Origin: Saprospiraceae bacterium
Lineage (GTDB): Bacteria; Bacteroidota; Bacteroidia; Chitinophagales; Saprospiraceae
Direction of reading: 5' to 3'
Assembly: GCA_020631235.1 (NCBI GenBank)
Contig: JAHDHQ010000005.1
Span: forward strand, 39,182 to 103,181
Length of the DNA stretch: 64,000 bases
This document shows, piece by piece, positions 1-9,773 of this stretch. Below the pieces are notes generated by a model. The model made no database searches. It worked only from the letters and a program-made list of their open reading frames with translations, and was not told the origin of the DNA. Positions within the stretch are counted from its first letter, which is position 1. Each line of letters begins with the position of its first letter. Both the position numbers and the translations under genes were made by a program.

Positions 1-690
1 CATCATCGCAGTCTTGATCCGAATTAAACCCATCTCCGTCTTCGTCTATGATTAGCGCTTCCCCATCACAATCTTCGTCGATATCGTTGTTAGGAATTTC
101 TGTAGCTTCTGGGTTGATATCGGGATCAGCATCATCGCAGTCTTGATCCGAATTAAACCCATCTCCGTCTTCGTCTATGATTAGTGCTTCCCCATCACAA
201 TCTTCGTCTATATCGTTGTTAGGTATTTCTGTAGCTTCTGGATTGATTTCGGGATTAGAGTCATCACAGTCTTGATCCGAATTAAATCCATCTCCGTCTT
301 CATCGATGATTAGTGCTTCCCCATCACAATCTTCGTCGATTTCGTTGTTAGGAATTTCTGTAGCGGTTGGATTGATGTCGGGATTAGAGTCATCACAGTC
401 TTGATCCGAATTAAACCCATCTTCGTCTTCATCGATGATTATTGCTTCGCCATCACAATCTTCGTCTATATCGTTGTTAGGAATTTCTGTGGCATCTGGA
501 TTTATATCAGGATTAGAGTCATCACAGTCTTGATCCGAATTAAACCCATCGTCGTCTTCGTCGATGATTAGTGCTTCGCCATCACAATCTTCGTCAATAT
601 CGTTGTTGGGTATTTCTGTGGCATTTGGATTGATGTCGGGATTAGCATCATCACAGTCTTCTTCAGAACCAAAACCATCGCCATCTGCAT
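1..690 (-). repeat. Tandem MopE-type repeats, array 1
   Basis: Units of 129 bp encode DxDGDGFNSDQDCDD, a short Pro-rich link and NNDIDEDCDG. Five full units and one partial unit are visible. Two units have a changed first loop (DEDDDGFN and DEDEDGFN, where others have DEDGDGFN). Confidence 0.85.
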
Positions 691-3172
691 CATCATTAAA
701 TAGACTTATGATAGTTCTGCCGTTTGCATCTTTAACTAAATTAAATAGTTGAGTCTGTCCATCGATACTTATCGCTAAACTGTCTTTGTTGGTATTCCAT
801 TGAGTAGTAGGCAACGATTGACCTGCTGTGAATGGGAACAGCATGATTTTTAATTCAGGACTTATAGATTCACTTTCAATAATCAACCTTGGTCTAATGT
901 AATTTGGATTAGAATTGTATGCGTTTCCATTAAAGTAGTCATTGTATTCCAAGGTGTCTAAATATATAGGAAATGCATTGCCTTCAGCATGTTCATTTTG
1001 TAATATTCTTACTAGCAATCTTCGTGTGCCAGCGGCTTCAGGTTCTTTTAAAATGATATCATGTCTAAATCCCTCTTCGTCTTCTTCCTTAATGATTGCT
1101 TCAATAGTTAAATCTCGGGCAACTTGTCCAAGCCACTGATAATTATGGATTTCATTATCTTTTTTGATATCGTCGACTATTAATACATATGGTCGCTCAT
1201 TGCGAACTACTGCCACGGATCGAAATACTTTTTCCATTGGGTTATGGAGGCGCTTGACCATCCGTTCATATTTGTTGGCTTGATGCCAATGTGGAAACTC
1301 ATAAAATGGAATATCAAATTGAGCTTCGGATTGTGGCTCAAATTGAAAGTCATTCCAAGTTTCTTCAACTTTAGACCATTCATTGCCTAACCAAGGATGA
1401 TCTACACCTTCTGATTGAGGTGACCAATGCCAGTCCCAAGTATAGGCATAGGTTGCATCTCCAGCAACAAGACTAAATTGGTCATTCGTTTCCCAATCCA
1501 ATAATTTGCCTGGTTGTCTACATTTATCCCCATCTGGATCTCCTACGGCAACACCTTTTCCATCTACGATCATACTGCTGTGAAACCATGTAGGTTGAAA
1601 TTGGCTTCCTCCATAAGATTTCCTGATCCAAATTCGCCCGAGAGCACTCATGGTAAAATCATTCCGATCTCCATGGGTGTGTCCGCCCATATCCTGCCTG
1701 CAATGAAATTGGACGGCTAGTGCATCGGATTGTTTATCGCTTCTCATGACGGCTAGGCCTCTATCAGCTGCTAAGAAATCTTGCTGAATGGCTTGTTGTG
1801 CCTGAGTGTTCCAATCCCCTGATTGATAGTCTGAAGCGAAGACAGCTGCAGGAATTAAGTAATTTTGATAGCTATCATCTGGTCTTATCTGCTGATACAC
1901 ATACCCTTGCGAATCGTTTTCGTGCGCTTGTTCAATATAGTTTCTCCAAACAAAGTCTATCTTCTCATCAGTAGGGAATATCCATTTTAAGCCTATGGCA
2001 TCAGCTGAATTAAATTTATATTTTCCTTTTTCATTGTCATGACCACTGCCTCCCCAAACATCATAAGAGGTAAAACCATGACCAAAAGGTTGCAAAATAG
2101 CTGGCAAGAAATCTTGTCCATAAGCTCGTACGTGAGGATGGCCTAATAAGCTATAACCTCGTTTTGCACAGGCTATCAAGGTCGTCACAAATTGGTAATT
2201 TTTTCCAAGGCCTTCATATCCTGCACCTGAAGCATACCATCCATAATTGATGAAATTGTGTAGGCTTCGCATCCATCGCTCTGTTAAAGCCTCATTGTAT
2301 CCCTCTTCTCCCTCTATTGCAAGATTGATTACTAACTCAAAAGTGTTTAAAGTACTCCAGTTGGATGTATTAGCAAACGCTGGTAAATAGGCACCATGAT
2401 CCGGTTCTTCGCGTATAATTTTGGCAATAGCTTGTCTCACCTTATTCCGCTGCTCATCTGACATAGCATGGTAATTTAAATCATAGGCAAGGGCCATATG
2501 GGATCCACCAAAATGATTGTAATTATTACTCAGCCCATTTAGGCTTGGATCGGCTAAAGCTAATTCTGCCCAAAAAGCCATGGCTGTTGCCAGGTCCTGG
2601 GCCCGGTCATCATACATGGTTTGGGTATCTTCATCAAACTCTCCTTGTTTCACTAAGCATTCAAAAGCTAATAAAGACATCATGCAGGCAGTCATATGCT
2701 TTTTCTTAATGCTTACTTCATCCCAAACTGTAGGATCTTGAGCAATTAGTTTGTTGTATTCGCTTTGAGAGTCCCAAAAACCAGTATTACCGACCCAACG
2801 ATTACCGTCTGGGTCTAAACCATAAGAACTGTTATGATTATAGCTAGCTGCACCTAAATGTAGTAGGGTAGTATATCCATGAATTTGTGCCATAGCGGCC
2901 CTTCCACTTGCCGTATTTTCTAACCGATCTTTGATATCAGGAAGTTCTGCTGGTCCAAAATAGATACGAGGATGGATCCCTACTTCAGGTGCGTGCTGTA
3001 TGGAGCGAAGACCTTCATTGTTAAATTCAACCAATCGTTTACCTAATCCTTGATCTTCAGATTGGTCATAATTATCCCAGCCGTAAATGAATCCACCGAT
3101 TTGAGACTCCTGAGAAGATAAAGACAACATTGAAAAAAGTAGGACAAATAGAACAAAAGATCTTTTATGCAT
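1..3172 (-). CDS. Secreted heparinase II/III-like polysaccharide lyase with MopE-type repeats (3' end outside window)
   Basis: The reading frame is open from an ATG at 3172 to the window edge; the stop lies outside. The N-terminus has a signal peptide (MHKRSF, hydrophobic run, SSQ). An alpha/alpha-barrel-like region follows, including an HPRIYFG segment near residue 50 that is typical of alginate lyase/heparinase II/III proteins. The motif GGHTHGDRNDF (forward bases about 1650-1690) matches the conserved His/Asp core of the heparinase II/III C-terminal domain. A probable beta-rich region follows, then at least five 43-residue Asp-rich repeats with paired DC motifs (bases 1-690) running off the edge. 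It lies 54 nt after the preceding gene on the same strand. The likely role is cleavage of a uronate-containing polysaccharide at the cell surface. The substrate cannot be told, and T9SS export is inferred only from its three neighbours. Confidence 0.8.
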   Translation of the reverse strand, partial: MHKRSFVLFVLLFSMLSLSSQESQIGGFIYGWDNYDQSEDQGLGKRLVEFNNEGLRSIQHAPEVGIHPRIYFGPAELPDIKDRLENTASGRAAMAQIHGYTTLLHLGAASYNHNSSYGLDPDGNRWVGNTGFWDSQSEYNKLIAQDPTVWDEVSIKKKHMTACMMSLLAFECLVKQGEFDEDTQTMYDDRAQDLATAMAFWAELALADPSLNGLSNNYNHFGGSHMALAYDLNYHAMSDEQRNKVRQAIAKIIREEPDHGAYLPAFANTSNWSTLNTFELVINLAIEGEEGYNEALTERWMRSLHNFINYGWYASGAGYEGLGKNYQFVTTLIACAKRGYSLLGHPHVRAYGQDFLPAILQPFGHGFTSYDVWGGSGHDNEKGKYKFNSADAIGLKWIFPTDEKIDFVWRNYIEQAHENDSQGYVYQQIRPDDSYQNYLIPAAVFASDYQSGDWNTQAQQAIQQDFLAADRGLAVMRSDKQSDALAVQFHCRQDMGGHTHGDRNDFTMSALGRIWIRKSYGGSQFQPTWFHSSMIVDGKGVAVGDPDGDKCRQPGKLLDWETNDQFSLVAGDATYAYTWDWHWSPQSEGVDHPWLGNEWSKVEETWNDFQFEPQSEAQFDIPFYEFPHWHQANKYERMVKRLHNPMEKVFRSVAVVRNERPYVLIVDDIKKDNEIHNYQWLGQVARDLTIEAIIKEEDEEGFRHDIILKEPEAAGTRRLLVRILQNEHAEGNAFPIYLDTLEYNDYFNGNAYNSNPNYIRPRLIIESESISPELKIMLFPFTAGQSLPTTQWNTNKDSLAISIDGQTQLFNLVKDANGRTIISLFNDDADGDGFGSEEDCDDANPDINPNATEIPNNDIDEDCDGEALIIDEDDDGFNSDQDCDDSNPDINPDATEIPNNDIDEDCDGEAIIIDEDEDGFNSDQDCDDSNPDINPTATEIPNNEIDEDCDGEALIIDEDGDGFNSDQDCDDSNPEINPEATEIPNNDIDEDCDGEALIIDEDGDGFNSDQDCDDADPDINPEATEIPNNDIDEDCDGEALIIDEDGDGFNSDQDCDD

Positions 3173-3226
3173 GAAGCTTCTGGTTATTTTTAAAAACTTT
3201 GGAAGTTTCTGTGCAAATGTACTTAA

Positions 3227-6200
3227 TCATTTTCCAATGATTAGCTTCAGTACAAGGCTTTGTTCGTTTGACGCTAGACTGATTAAATACAATCCAGGGT
3301 TCCAATTTTCTGTATTGATTTTTAAAGCACTCGGATCATTAGAATTAAGAAAAGAATGATCTACCACCGCTCCAACAGCAGTGTGGATGACTAGTTTTTG
3401 TTTTGCATCATTCAAATTACTAAGTCCCTTAATTATGCAATAATTGGAAGCTGGATTTGGATATATTATAATTTGGTCCAATGTTGCTTTATCTACCGAG
3501 CTCACTAAATCTTCTCCATCACAATCTTCATCAATTCCATTATTAACAATCTCTATAGCATCTGGATTGATAGAAGCATTAGTATCATCACAGTCACCAC
3601 CAATTAAGCTGGTTCCTGGGGGTTGTGCACAGAATTCTATGGTATTGTTATCATCCCCGAATCCATCCATATCTCCATCGACATAATAGGTTTCTGTGTC
3701 CAGTCCTTCATCTATTTGACCATCACAATTATTGTCTTTTTCATCACAAACTTCTATAGCATCTGGATTAATATCTGCGTTATCATCATCGCAATCTTCA
3801 TCGGAATTAAACCCATCCCCATCCTCGTCAATAATAAGTGCTTCGCCATCGCAGTCCTCATCAATATCATTGTTTGGAATCTCGCTAGCTTCAGGGTTAA
3901 TATCTGGGTTAGAATCATCACAATCTTCATCGGAATTAAACCCATCCCCATCCTCGTCAATAATAAGTGCTTCGCCATCGCAGTCCTCATCAATATCATT
4001 GTTTGGAATCTCGCTAGCTTCAGGGTTAATATCTGGGTTAGAATCATCACAATCTTCATCGGAATTAAACCCATCCCCATCCTCGTCAATAATAAGTGCT
4101 TCGCCATCGCAGTCCTCATCAATATCATTGTTTGGGATTTCGCTTGCTTCAGGGTTAATATCTGGGTTAGAATCATCACAATCTTCATTAGAATTAAAAC
4201 CGTCACCATCTTCATCCACTATTTCTAAATTTCCGTCGCAGTCTTCATCGATGTCATTATTAGGAATTTCTTCGGCATCTGGATTTATGTCAGGATTTGA
4301 GTCATCACAATCTTCATCCGAATTAAACCCATCACCATCCTGGTCAATAATTAGTGCTTCGCCATCGCAGTCCTCGTCAATATCATTGTTTGGGATTTCG
4401 CTTGCCCCCGGATTTACTTCGGGGTCGAGGTCATCACAATCTTCGTCTTGAGAAAACCCATCGCCATCTAAATCATCGTCAGGTGTTTCTTCATTGCAAT
4501 CATCATCTATACCATTATAAGGTATTTCCTCTGTACCAGGATTAATGTCTGCTAATAAATCTTGACAATCTACATCCTCGGTAAATCCATCACCATCTGC
4601 ATCAGGAAAACCATCAAGACAACTAAACGTAGGTATGCCATTATCAATTTCTTGAGTCAGGCCATCACAATCATTTCGATCACTGACGATGATCCATAGA
4701 TCTGGGAATTCAGGATCATAATTGAAACTAAACTCAATCCTGCAATCATCTATGGCATTGATTATATTACCCGTGGTAGATGTGAGGTGATTGTATGTCA
4801 TTAAGGTTATCCTACCTTCCCATATATTGGCATCATATCCATCACAAAACTCAAAGTAATAATTTGAGTTATCGCTTAAGCCTAAAACGTAATAAGTTTC
4901 ATTTGTCCATACTTCAAAATTGGCAGCTACTGGGCCATTATCACATTCAGCCCCAAATTGTAGTTGAGACCAAGGTCCAGTATTTGATTCAGTACAGGCA
5001 GGAATTTCTACAGATATTCCATCACAATTATCGTCTATCCCATTATTTATTATCTCTTCTGCACCCGGATTTACTTCGGCGTTGGCATCATCGCAATCTA
5101 CAGCCACATCAAAGCCATCACCATCATTATCTTGTTCGTCTATGATTCCATCACAATCATCATCGATACCATTAGCCGGAATTTCAATAGCATCTGAATT
5201 CACCTCCGGGTCATTATCGTCACAATCCTCATCTTCGGTAAAGCCGTCACCATCGGCATCAATGCCAATAAATGATGTAAAAACACCCTGACTTGGGTGC
5301 AAGAAGTGACCAGAGCCAGTAGTTATAGTGCTTACCGCACGAATCATAAACCAATCTCCAATGGTTGGATTAATTAAAGTATAGCTGGTCTGATCTGGGG
5401 TCAATAAAGTTGATATTTTTTCAAACTTTCCAAATTGAGTATCACTTTTATAGATGTAATATCCGACCAAGTTTTGGTCGGTAGATCCTGTCCATTCTAA
5501 ATCGATGGTTCCCGCTGGGGTTTTAATACTAGCTTGACTTGGAGGTGAAGTCTGAAAGAGCCTTAAACTTGGATCGCCATAAAAACTAAAATGCGTTCGA
5601 TTCCACCAATCTGGTGTATCCCATTCTTGATGAGGTTTTTCTAAGAGCATATTAGTTTCATTATGATCCATAATTTGTTTCATGGCTAGACCTAAAGGTT
5701 CGCCAACGCCTGCTTGATGAAAAAGATTAATGGCTTGGGTTGTCCACAGTGTGATAAGCGTTTCACATTGAGTTGCCATAAGTGCTCTAACACGACTAAA
5801 AAAAGCAAAGGGTACGTCACCATAACCCCAATAGCTTTGATCACTGCTGTACACAAGAGCATTCATGGGTGTGGTTTTCCATTCTTCAATATCGGGGACA
5901 TGTCTATTTTGCATATAAAAAGCGAAAGGACCGTTATCCTCAACCCACTGCGGGTGTCCAGTACTTTGCGTATTATAATTTTGAAAGACATTGGCACGAC
6001 CTGAAATACCTGGTAAACACCTAAACGATGCATCAGTTGAGTTAGTATATTCACTTTTATAGAAAGCTGTTTTTTGTCCAATTTTGATACCCGAAGAAAC
6101 ATGTCGATAGTTGTGCAGCCTATCTAAGTATTGTTCATATAGGGCCATTTCATTGGTGGGAATGCTATTAATAGCATAAAAGTCTACTCGACCGAATCCC

Positions 6201-7045
6201 ATTTCAAGAGAAGAAGGGATGACATCTTGATCCCATCGATAGTCTCCAGGATAATTTTTTAAAAGCGGATGATTTTGTTCAGGCACATCATAAGTAGCCG
6301 TATCTGTAAATATTCCATCTAAATCGGCATAATATGTATCAGCACCTCTTGCACCGGATGCTTCAACGTGTCCATCAGGGGCTTGTTGACCTTGGCCTGC
6401 TCTGGGCAGAGGTACATGGCCAAGAATAAATAGCAACTTTGGTTTATCATCTGATGGTGCATTATCATATATGGTTTTGATGCTGTTTTTGACTTCGATA
6501 ACGCTTGCTCCATCATCAAAAACGTCATTACCTTTTTCTACAATTAAGGATTCTACTAGCCAGCCATCGCCTGTTAGGTCCTCTCTTAAACGGTCTATTT
6601 TTTCAGATAAAGCGACTGGGACATCTGCAGCCATACACAAAATTAGTCGGCCTCTATAATCTGATTGGTCAAAGCCATTTGCCGCAGCGACATAGCCTAT
6701 GGAGAATCCATTATCGCCTTGTCTTTTAATTTGGTATTCATACAATTGATTGGGATCAAGGTTTGTATCTGTCCAAGATTCGGTTCCTGGAGTAAGACTT
6801 GCAGCTACTAATTCCCAATCTTGGAAATCACCATATAGTGGTCTTCTATAAATATCCGTTGCATCTGAGTTATTTAAGCCAGCATCCAGCAAATGAATAG
6901 TAAAACTTGGAGGATTTTCTTCTGCACTTACTTCCGCTAAACAAACAAACTGACCATCTGTATTCCAATTAAAATTATCTAATTGGCCGAAAAGCGAAGT
7001 GCTTATTATATGCGTTAAAATAAGGGTGAGAAAACCTCTTGCCAT
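3227..7045 (-). CDS. T9SS-exported gingipain-fold (C25-like) protein with ten MopE-type repeats
   Basis: This is a 1272-residue exported protein with an N-terminal signal peptide (cleavage near LFGQ). Residues about 131-497 resemble the C25 (gingipain) caspase-like fold: GRLILC strand, FILGHVPLP, DTYYADLDG, GRVDFY and the terminal YGDPSLRLF signature. A fibronectin III-like segment follows, then two Asp-rich repeats, then a 130-residue Cys-containing domain shared with the protein at 9774-13781, then eight more repeats. The last 80 residues (IIIYPNPAS to VLKLIIGK) form a T9SS type A sorting domain. The positions expected to hold the catalytic His and Cys appear not to be conserved (YSSDQSYWGYGD where the relative has a Cys), so it may be a pseudoprotease or binding module. 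Its start lies 3 nt after the stop of the upstream gene, so the two are co-transcribed. Confidence 0.75.
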   Translation of the reverse strand: MARGFLTLILTHIISTSLFGQLDNFNWNTDGQFVCLAEVSAEENPPSFTIHLLDAGLNNSDATDIYRRPLYGDFQDWELVAASLTPGTESWTDTNLDPNQLYEYQIKRQGDNGFSIGYVAAANGFDQSDYRGRLILCMAADVPVALSEKIDRLREDLTGDGWLVESLIVEKGNDVFDDGASVIEVKNSIKTIYDNAPSDDKPKLLFILGHVPLPRAGQGQQAPDGHVEASGARGADTYYADLDGIFTDTATYDVPEQNHPLLKNYPGDYRWDQDVIPSSLEMGFGRVDFYAINSIPTNEMALYEQYLDRLHNYRHVSSGIKIGQKTAFYKSEYTNSTDASFRCLPGISGRANVFQNYNTQSTGHPQWVEDNGPFAFYMQNRHVPDIEEWKTTPMNALVYSSDQSYWGYGDVPFAFFSRVRALMATQCETLITLWTTQAINLFHQAGVGEPLGLAMKQIMDHNETNMLLEKPHQEWDTPDWWNRTHFSFYGDPSLRLFQTSPPSQASIKTPAGTIDLEWTGSTDQNLVGYYIYKSDTQFGKFEKISTLLTPDQTSYTLINPTIGDWFMIRAVSTITTGSGHFLHPSQGVFTSFIGIDADGDGFTEDEDCDDNDPEVNSDAIEIPANGIDDDCDGIIDEQDNDGDGFDVAVDCDDANAEVNPGAEEIINNGIDDNCDGISVEIPACTESNTGPWSQLQFGAECDNGPVAANFEVWTNETYYVLGLSDNSNYYFEFCDGYDANIWEGRITLMTYNHLTSTTGNIINAIDDCRIEFSFNYDPEFPDLWIIVSDRNDCDGLTQEIDNGIPTFSCLDGFPDADGDGFTEDVDCQDLLADINPGTEEIPYNGIDDDCNEETPDDDLDGDGFSQDEDCDDLDPEVNPGASEIPNNDIDEDCDGEALIIDQDGDGFNSDEDCDDSNPDINPDAEEIPNNDIDEDCDGNLEIVDEDGDGFNSNEDCDDSNPDINPEASEIPNNDIDEDCDGEALIIDEDGDGFNSDEDCDDSNPDINPEASEIPNNDIDEDCDGEALIIDEDGDGFNSDEDCDDSNPDINPEASEIPNNDIDEDCDGEALIIDEDGDGFNSDEDCDDDNADINPDAIEVCDEKDNNCDGQIDEGLDTETYYVDGDMDGFGDDNNTIEFCAQPPGTSLIGGDCDDTNASINPDAIEIVNNGIDEDCDGEDLVSSVDKATLDQIIIYPNPASNYCIIKGLSNLNDAKQKLVIHTAVGAVVDHSFLNSNDPSALKINTENWNPGLYLISLASNEQSLVLKLIIGK
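3510..4620 (-). repeat. Tandem MopE-type repeats, array 2
   Basis: Eight units of about 43 codons; two more units lie at about 5010-5255. Copies at 3792-3920 and 3921-4049 are identical over 129 bp, and the copy at 4050-4178 differs at only three bases. Long open frames on the opposite strand here are a by-product of the repeat. Confidence 0.9.
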
Positions 7046-7048
7046 AAT

Positions 7049-9631
7049 TTAGATCTTATGAATTTTCACAATATAGGATATGCCATCTTGAGCTTCTACT
7101 TGAAGCATATATAATCCACTTGGGAAATTTGAAATATCAAGCTTGACTTGTTTATTGTTTGTGTCGGTTTTTTGTAAAGTGTTAGCAGCTAAATCTATAA
7201 TTTTTATTTGGTGTATTATTTTATCAGTCAATTCTATGGTAATTAATCCATTGCTTGGATTAGGGTAGACATCAAGTAGTAAACGTTCTTCATCATAAAC
7301 ACTTGAAATTAAGTCCTCTCCATCGCAGTCTTCATCAATGCCATTATTTGCGATTTCTTCGGCATCTGGATTTACATCAGGGTTTTGATCATCACAGTCT
7401 TCATCTGAATTGAATCCATCCATATCTTCGTCGATGATAAGGGCTTCTCCATCACAATCTTCATCAACATCATTATTAGGAATCTCTGCTGCACCCGGAT
7501 TCACTTCGGCGTCGGTATCATCGCAGTCTTCATCGGAGTTATAACCATCGCCATCATCATCGATGATCAGTATTTCACCATCACAGTTTTCATCAATATC
7601 GTTGTTTGGAATTTCTACAGCTTCAGGATTGATGTCGGCATTGGAGTCATCACAATCTTGGTCCACACCATAACCATCCATATCGATGTCATCATCTGGC
7701 GTTTCTTCATTACAATCATCATCTATCCCATTATATGGAATTTCGCTAGCCCCCGAATTCACTTCGGGGTCGGCATCGTCACAATCCTCGGCTAGATTAA
7801 AGCCGTCACCATCCAGATCATCATCTGGTGTTTCTTCATTACAATCATCATCTATCCCATTATACGGAACTTCTGTAGTTGCAGGATTAATATCAGGGTT
7901 AGTATCATCACAATCTAAATTTATATTAAATCCATCTTGATCTAAATCATCTTCAAGCGTGTCGGGATTGCAGTCATCATCAAAACCATTATAGGGTATT
8001 TCTGTGGCTTCTGGATTCACATCAGCATTCATATCATTACAATCTGTATCTATGCCAAATCCATCACCATCAACATCATCATCCGGTGTGTTTTCATCAC
8101 AATCTTCATCAATACCGTTATATGGAATTTCTGTGGCCCCAGGATTTATGGCAGCATTTAGGTCATCACAATCTACATCATCTCCATATCCATCTTGATC
8201 CATGTCATTGTCCAATGTTGCTTCATCACAATCATCATCTATTCCATTGAACGGAATCTCCATAGCCTCCGAATTTACTTCGGGGTTAGAATCATCGCAA
8301 TCATCGATTAAATCAAAACCATCGCCATCTAAATCATCATCTAAGGTTTCCGGATTGCAATCATCGTCGAGGCCATTGTAAGCAATTTCCATATTCCCAG
8401 GAAAAACCGCCTCATTTTCTGGTTCACAATCTACAAAATCACAACTCCCATCATTATCGCTATCCAAAAAAGTTCCAGCACATAGACAATCCATGCCTAA
8501 AACATCGTTTTCAGTACATGGGTCCATATCGTCACAGGGTGAACCTGGAAAAATTTCAGGGTCCATATCGTCACAATCAATCTCGCTGTTATATCCATCC
8601 CCATCATTATCCAGAGGAGTGATTCCATCGCAGTTGTCATCAATGTCATTGTTAGGATTTTCTTCTGCACCCGGGTTTACATTCGGATTATTATCATCAC
8701 AATCACACTGTGAAGGGTCAGTTCCCCATGTAAAATATCCATCCCCATCATTGTCTGTAATTGGAAAATAATGAAGGCCTATATCTGCTAAGCTGCCATC
8801 AGGATCTACTCCTTCTCCAGCATTAATTGCCAGTGACTCCTTTAGTGGGAAATAGTCATTTTCTATGTCCAATGCTGCTTCAGCTATCAAGTTGCTTGGA
8901 TCTAAGGTCGATATATCAAAACCTAAATCTCCCTCCTGTTCAGGAATGATTAAATTATGATGAAAATCAAATGGAGCGGGCAACTCGCTTGAAGAAATAA
9001 AGAAAATTTGAGGACCTTTGAGAAATGCATTATTATATATCTCATAGTTTCCTGATCCAGCTAAAGTAGCAGTAAATAGTCTAATTCCGTTTTCACTATC
9101 GAAAATGTTATTGCTTAAGCTAATGTTATTTGAAGTATTGGTAAAGTTGACGGCAGCATTCGATTGATTTGAAATTATATTGCGATGCATCACAATATTA
9201 CCATTTTGTGAATTGAAGCAATTTAATGCAGTATTTCCACCAATAATTTTACACTCCGTGATTAATAGATTTACACCTAAGGCGGTTTTGAATGCATTGC
9301 CAGCATTACCAATCCGTTCTATGGTCAAATTTCTAAAAACAGAAATGATGTTATTATTTATTTCAATGCCATTAGCAGGATCATTAAAGGATAGAATACT
9401 TTGATCCCTATCTTCTCCAAGTATATATACAGACTTGTTGACATTTATAGCTTCGGAATAGCTCCCAGTTTTTATAAATATTGTGTCACCAATCGAGGCT
9501 GCATCAATGGCTTCTTGAACTATAGGATAGTCATCGGGAACTGTTATTCTTGTTTGCGCTTGGATGCAGAAAGTGCTACATAAAAAAAGAACAATAACTA
9601 AACTAGTTGGTAGTTTTTTTGGGTTTTTCAT
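7049..9631 (-). CDS. T9SS-exported parallel beta-helix protein with eleven MopE-type repeats
   Basis: The start is placed at the ATG at 9631, which gives a clean signal peptide (MKNPKKLPTS, hydrophobic run, QAQ). The upstream in-frame extension to 9739 would read into the hairpin terminator of the previous gene. After the signal comes a right-handed beta-helix of about 280 residues. It opens with TVPDDYPIVQEAIDAA and carries regularly spaced Asn-rich turns (NNIISVFRN, NNISLSNNIF), as in pectate-lyase/NosD-type coil repeats. Eleven Asp-rich two-Cys repeats follow, one diverged at DDMDPCTEN. A type A T9SS domain (LDVYPNPSNG to YIVKIHKI) ends the protein. The likely role is surface polysaccharide binding or lysis. 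No catalytic site could be assigned. It forms a tight operon with the downstream C25-like gene. Confidence 0.78.
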   Translation of the reverse strand: MKNPKKLPTSLVIVLFLCSTFCIQAQTRITVPDDYPIVQEAIDAASIGDTIFIKTGSYSEAINVNKSVYILGEDRDQSILSFNDPANGIEINNNIISVFRNLTIERIGNAGNAFKTALGVNLLITECKIIGGNTALNCFNSQNGNIVMHRNIISNQSNAAVNFTNTSNNISLSNNIFDSENGIRLFTATLAGSGNYEIYNNAFLKGPQIFFISSSELPAPFDFHHNLIIPEQEGDLGFDISTLDPSNLIAEAALDIENDYFPLKESLAINAGEGVDPDGSLADIGLHYFPITDNDGDGYFTWGTDPSQCDCDDNNPNVNPGAEENPNNDIDDNCDGITPLDNDGDGYNSEIDCDDMDPEIFPGSPCDDMDPCTENDVLGMDCLCAGTFLDSDNDGSCDFVDCEPENEAVFPGNMEIAYNGLDDDCNPETLDDDLDGDGFDLIDDCDDSNPEVNSEAMEIPFNGIDDDCDEATLDNDMDQDGYGDDVDCDDLNAAINPGATEIPYNGIDEDCDENTPDDDVDGDGFGIDTDCNDMNADVNPEATEIPYNGFDDDCNPDTLEDDLDQDGFNINLDCDDTNPDINPATTEVPYNGIDDDCNEETPDDDLDGDGFNLAEDCDDADPEVNSGASEIPYNGIDDDCNEETPDDDIDMDGYGVDQDCDDSNADINPEAVEIPNNDIDENCDGEILIIDDDGDGYNSDEDCDDTDAEVNPGAAEIPNNDVDEDCDGEALIIDEDMDGFNSDEDCDDQNPDVNPDAEEIANNGIDEDCDGEDLISSVYDEERLLLDVYPNPSNGLITIELTDKIIHQIKIIDLAANTLQKTDTNNKQVKLDISNFPSGLYMLQVEAQDGISYIVKIHKI
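7311..8770 (-). repeat. Tandem MopE-type repeats, array 3
   Basis: Eleven units encode DxDGDGxxxxxDCDD, a linker, and NGIDDDCxx. This array is the most diverged of the four: several units end in DDCNEETPDD and one (about 8490-8560) has extra Cys residues. Confidence 0.85.
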
Positions 9632-9734
9632 ACCTAAGGCTTGGTTTTGAATCAGTGTATTTCTAAGTAATTGAATTAAATTACTAAAAAACATGGCATC
9701 AACACACTTTAAAATAGCCTTTTCGTAAAATTTT

Positions 9735-9765
9735 AGCACCTAGCAATACTTCTTTACTAGGCGCT
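9735..9765 (-). terminator. Hairpin terminator of the 13781-9774 gene
   Basis: The 9-base arms AGCACCTAG and CTAGGCGCT (one wobble on the minus-strand RNA) surround a 13-nt loop. On the minus strand AAAATTTT follows. It begins 9 nt after the stop at 9774. Confidence 0.6.
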
Positions 9766-9773
9766 CATCTGAA

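Noticed and set aside
3623-4451. Long plus-strand open frames of 201 and 239 residues across the repeat array
   Set aside because: They consist of the complement of the 129-bp MopE-type repeat in other frames, with low-complexity Ser-rich or Ile-rich products. The minus-strand frame encodes the real domains.
9632-9739. N-terminal extension of the beta-helix protein to 9739
   Set aside because: It would put 36 residues before a perfect signal peptide and begin inside the terminator hairpin of the upstream gene.
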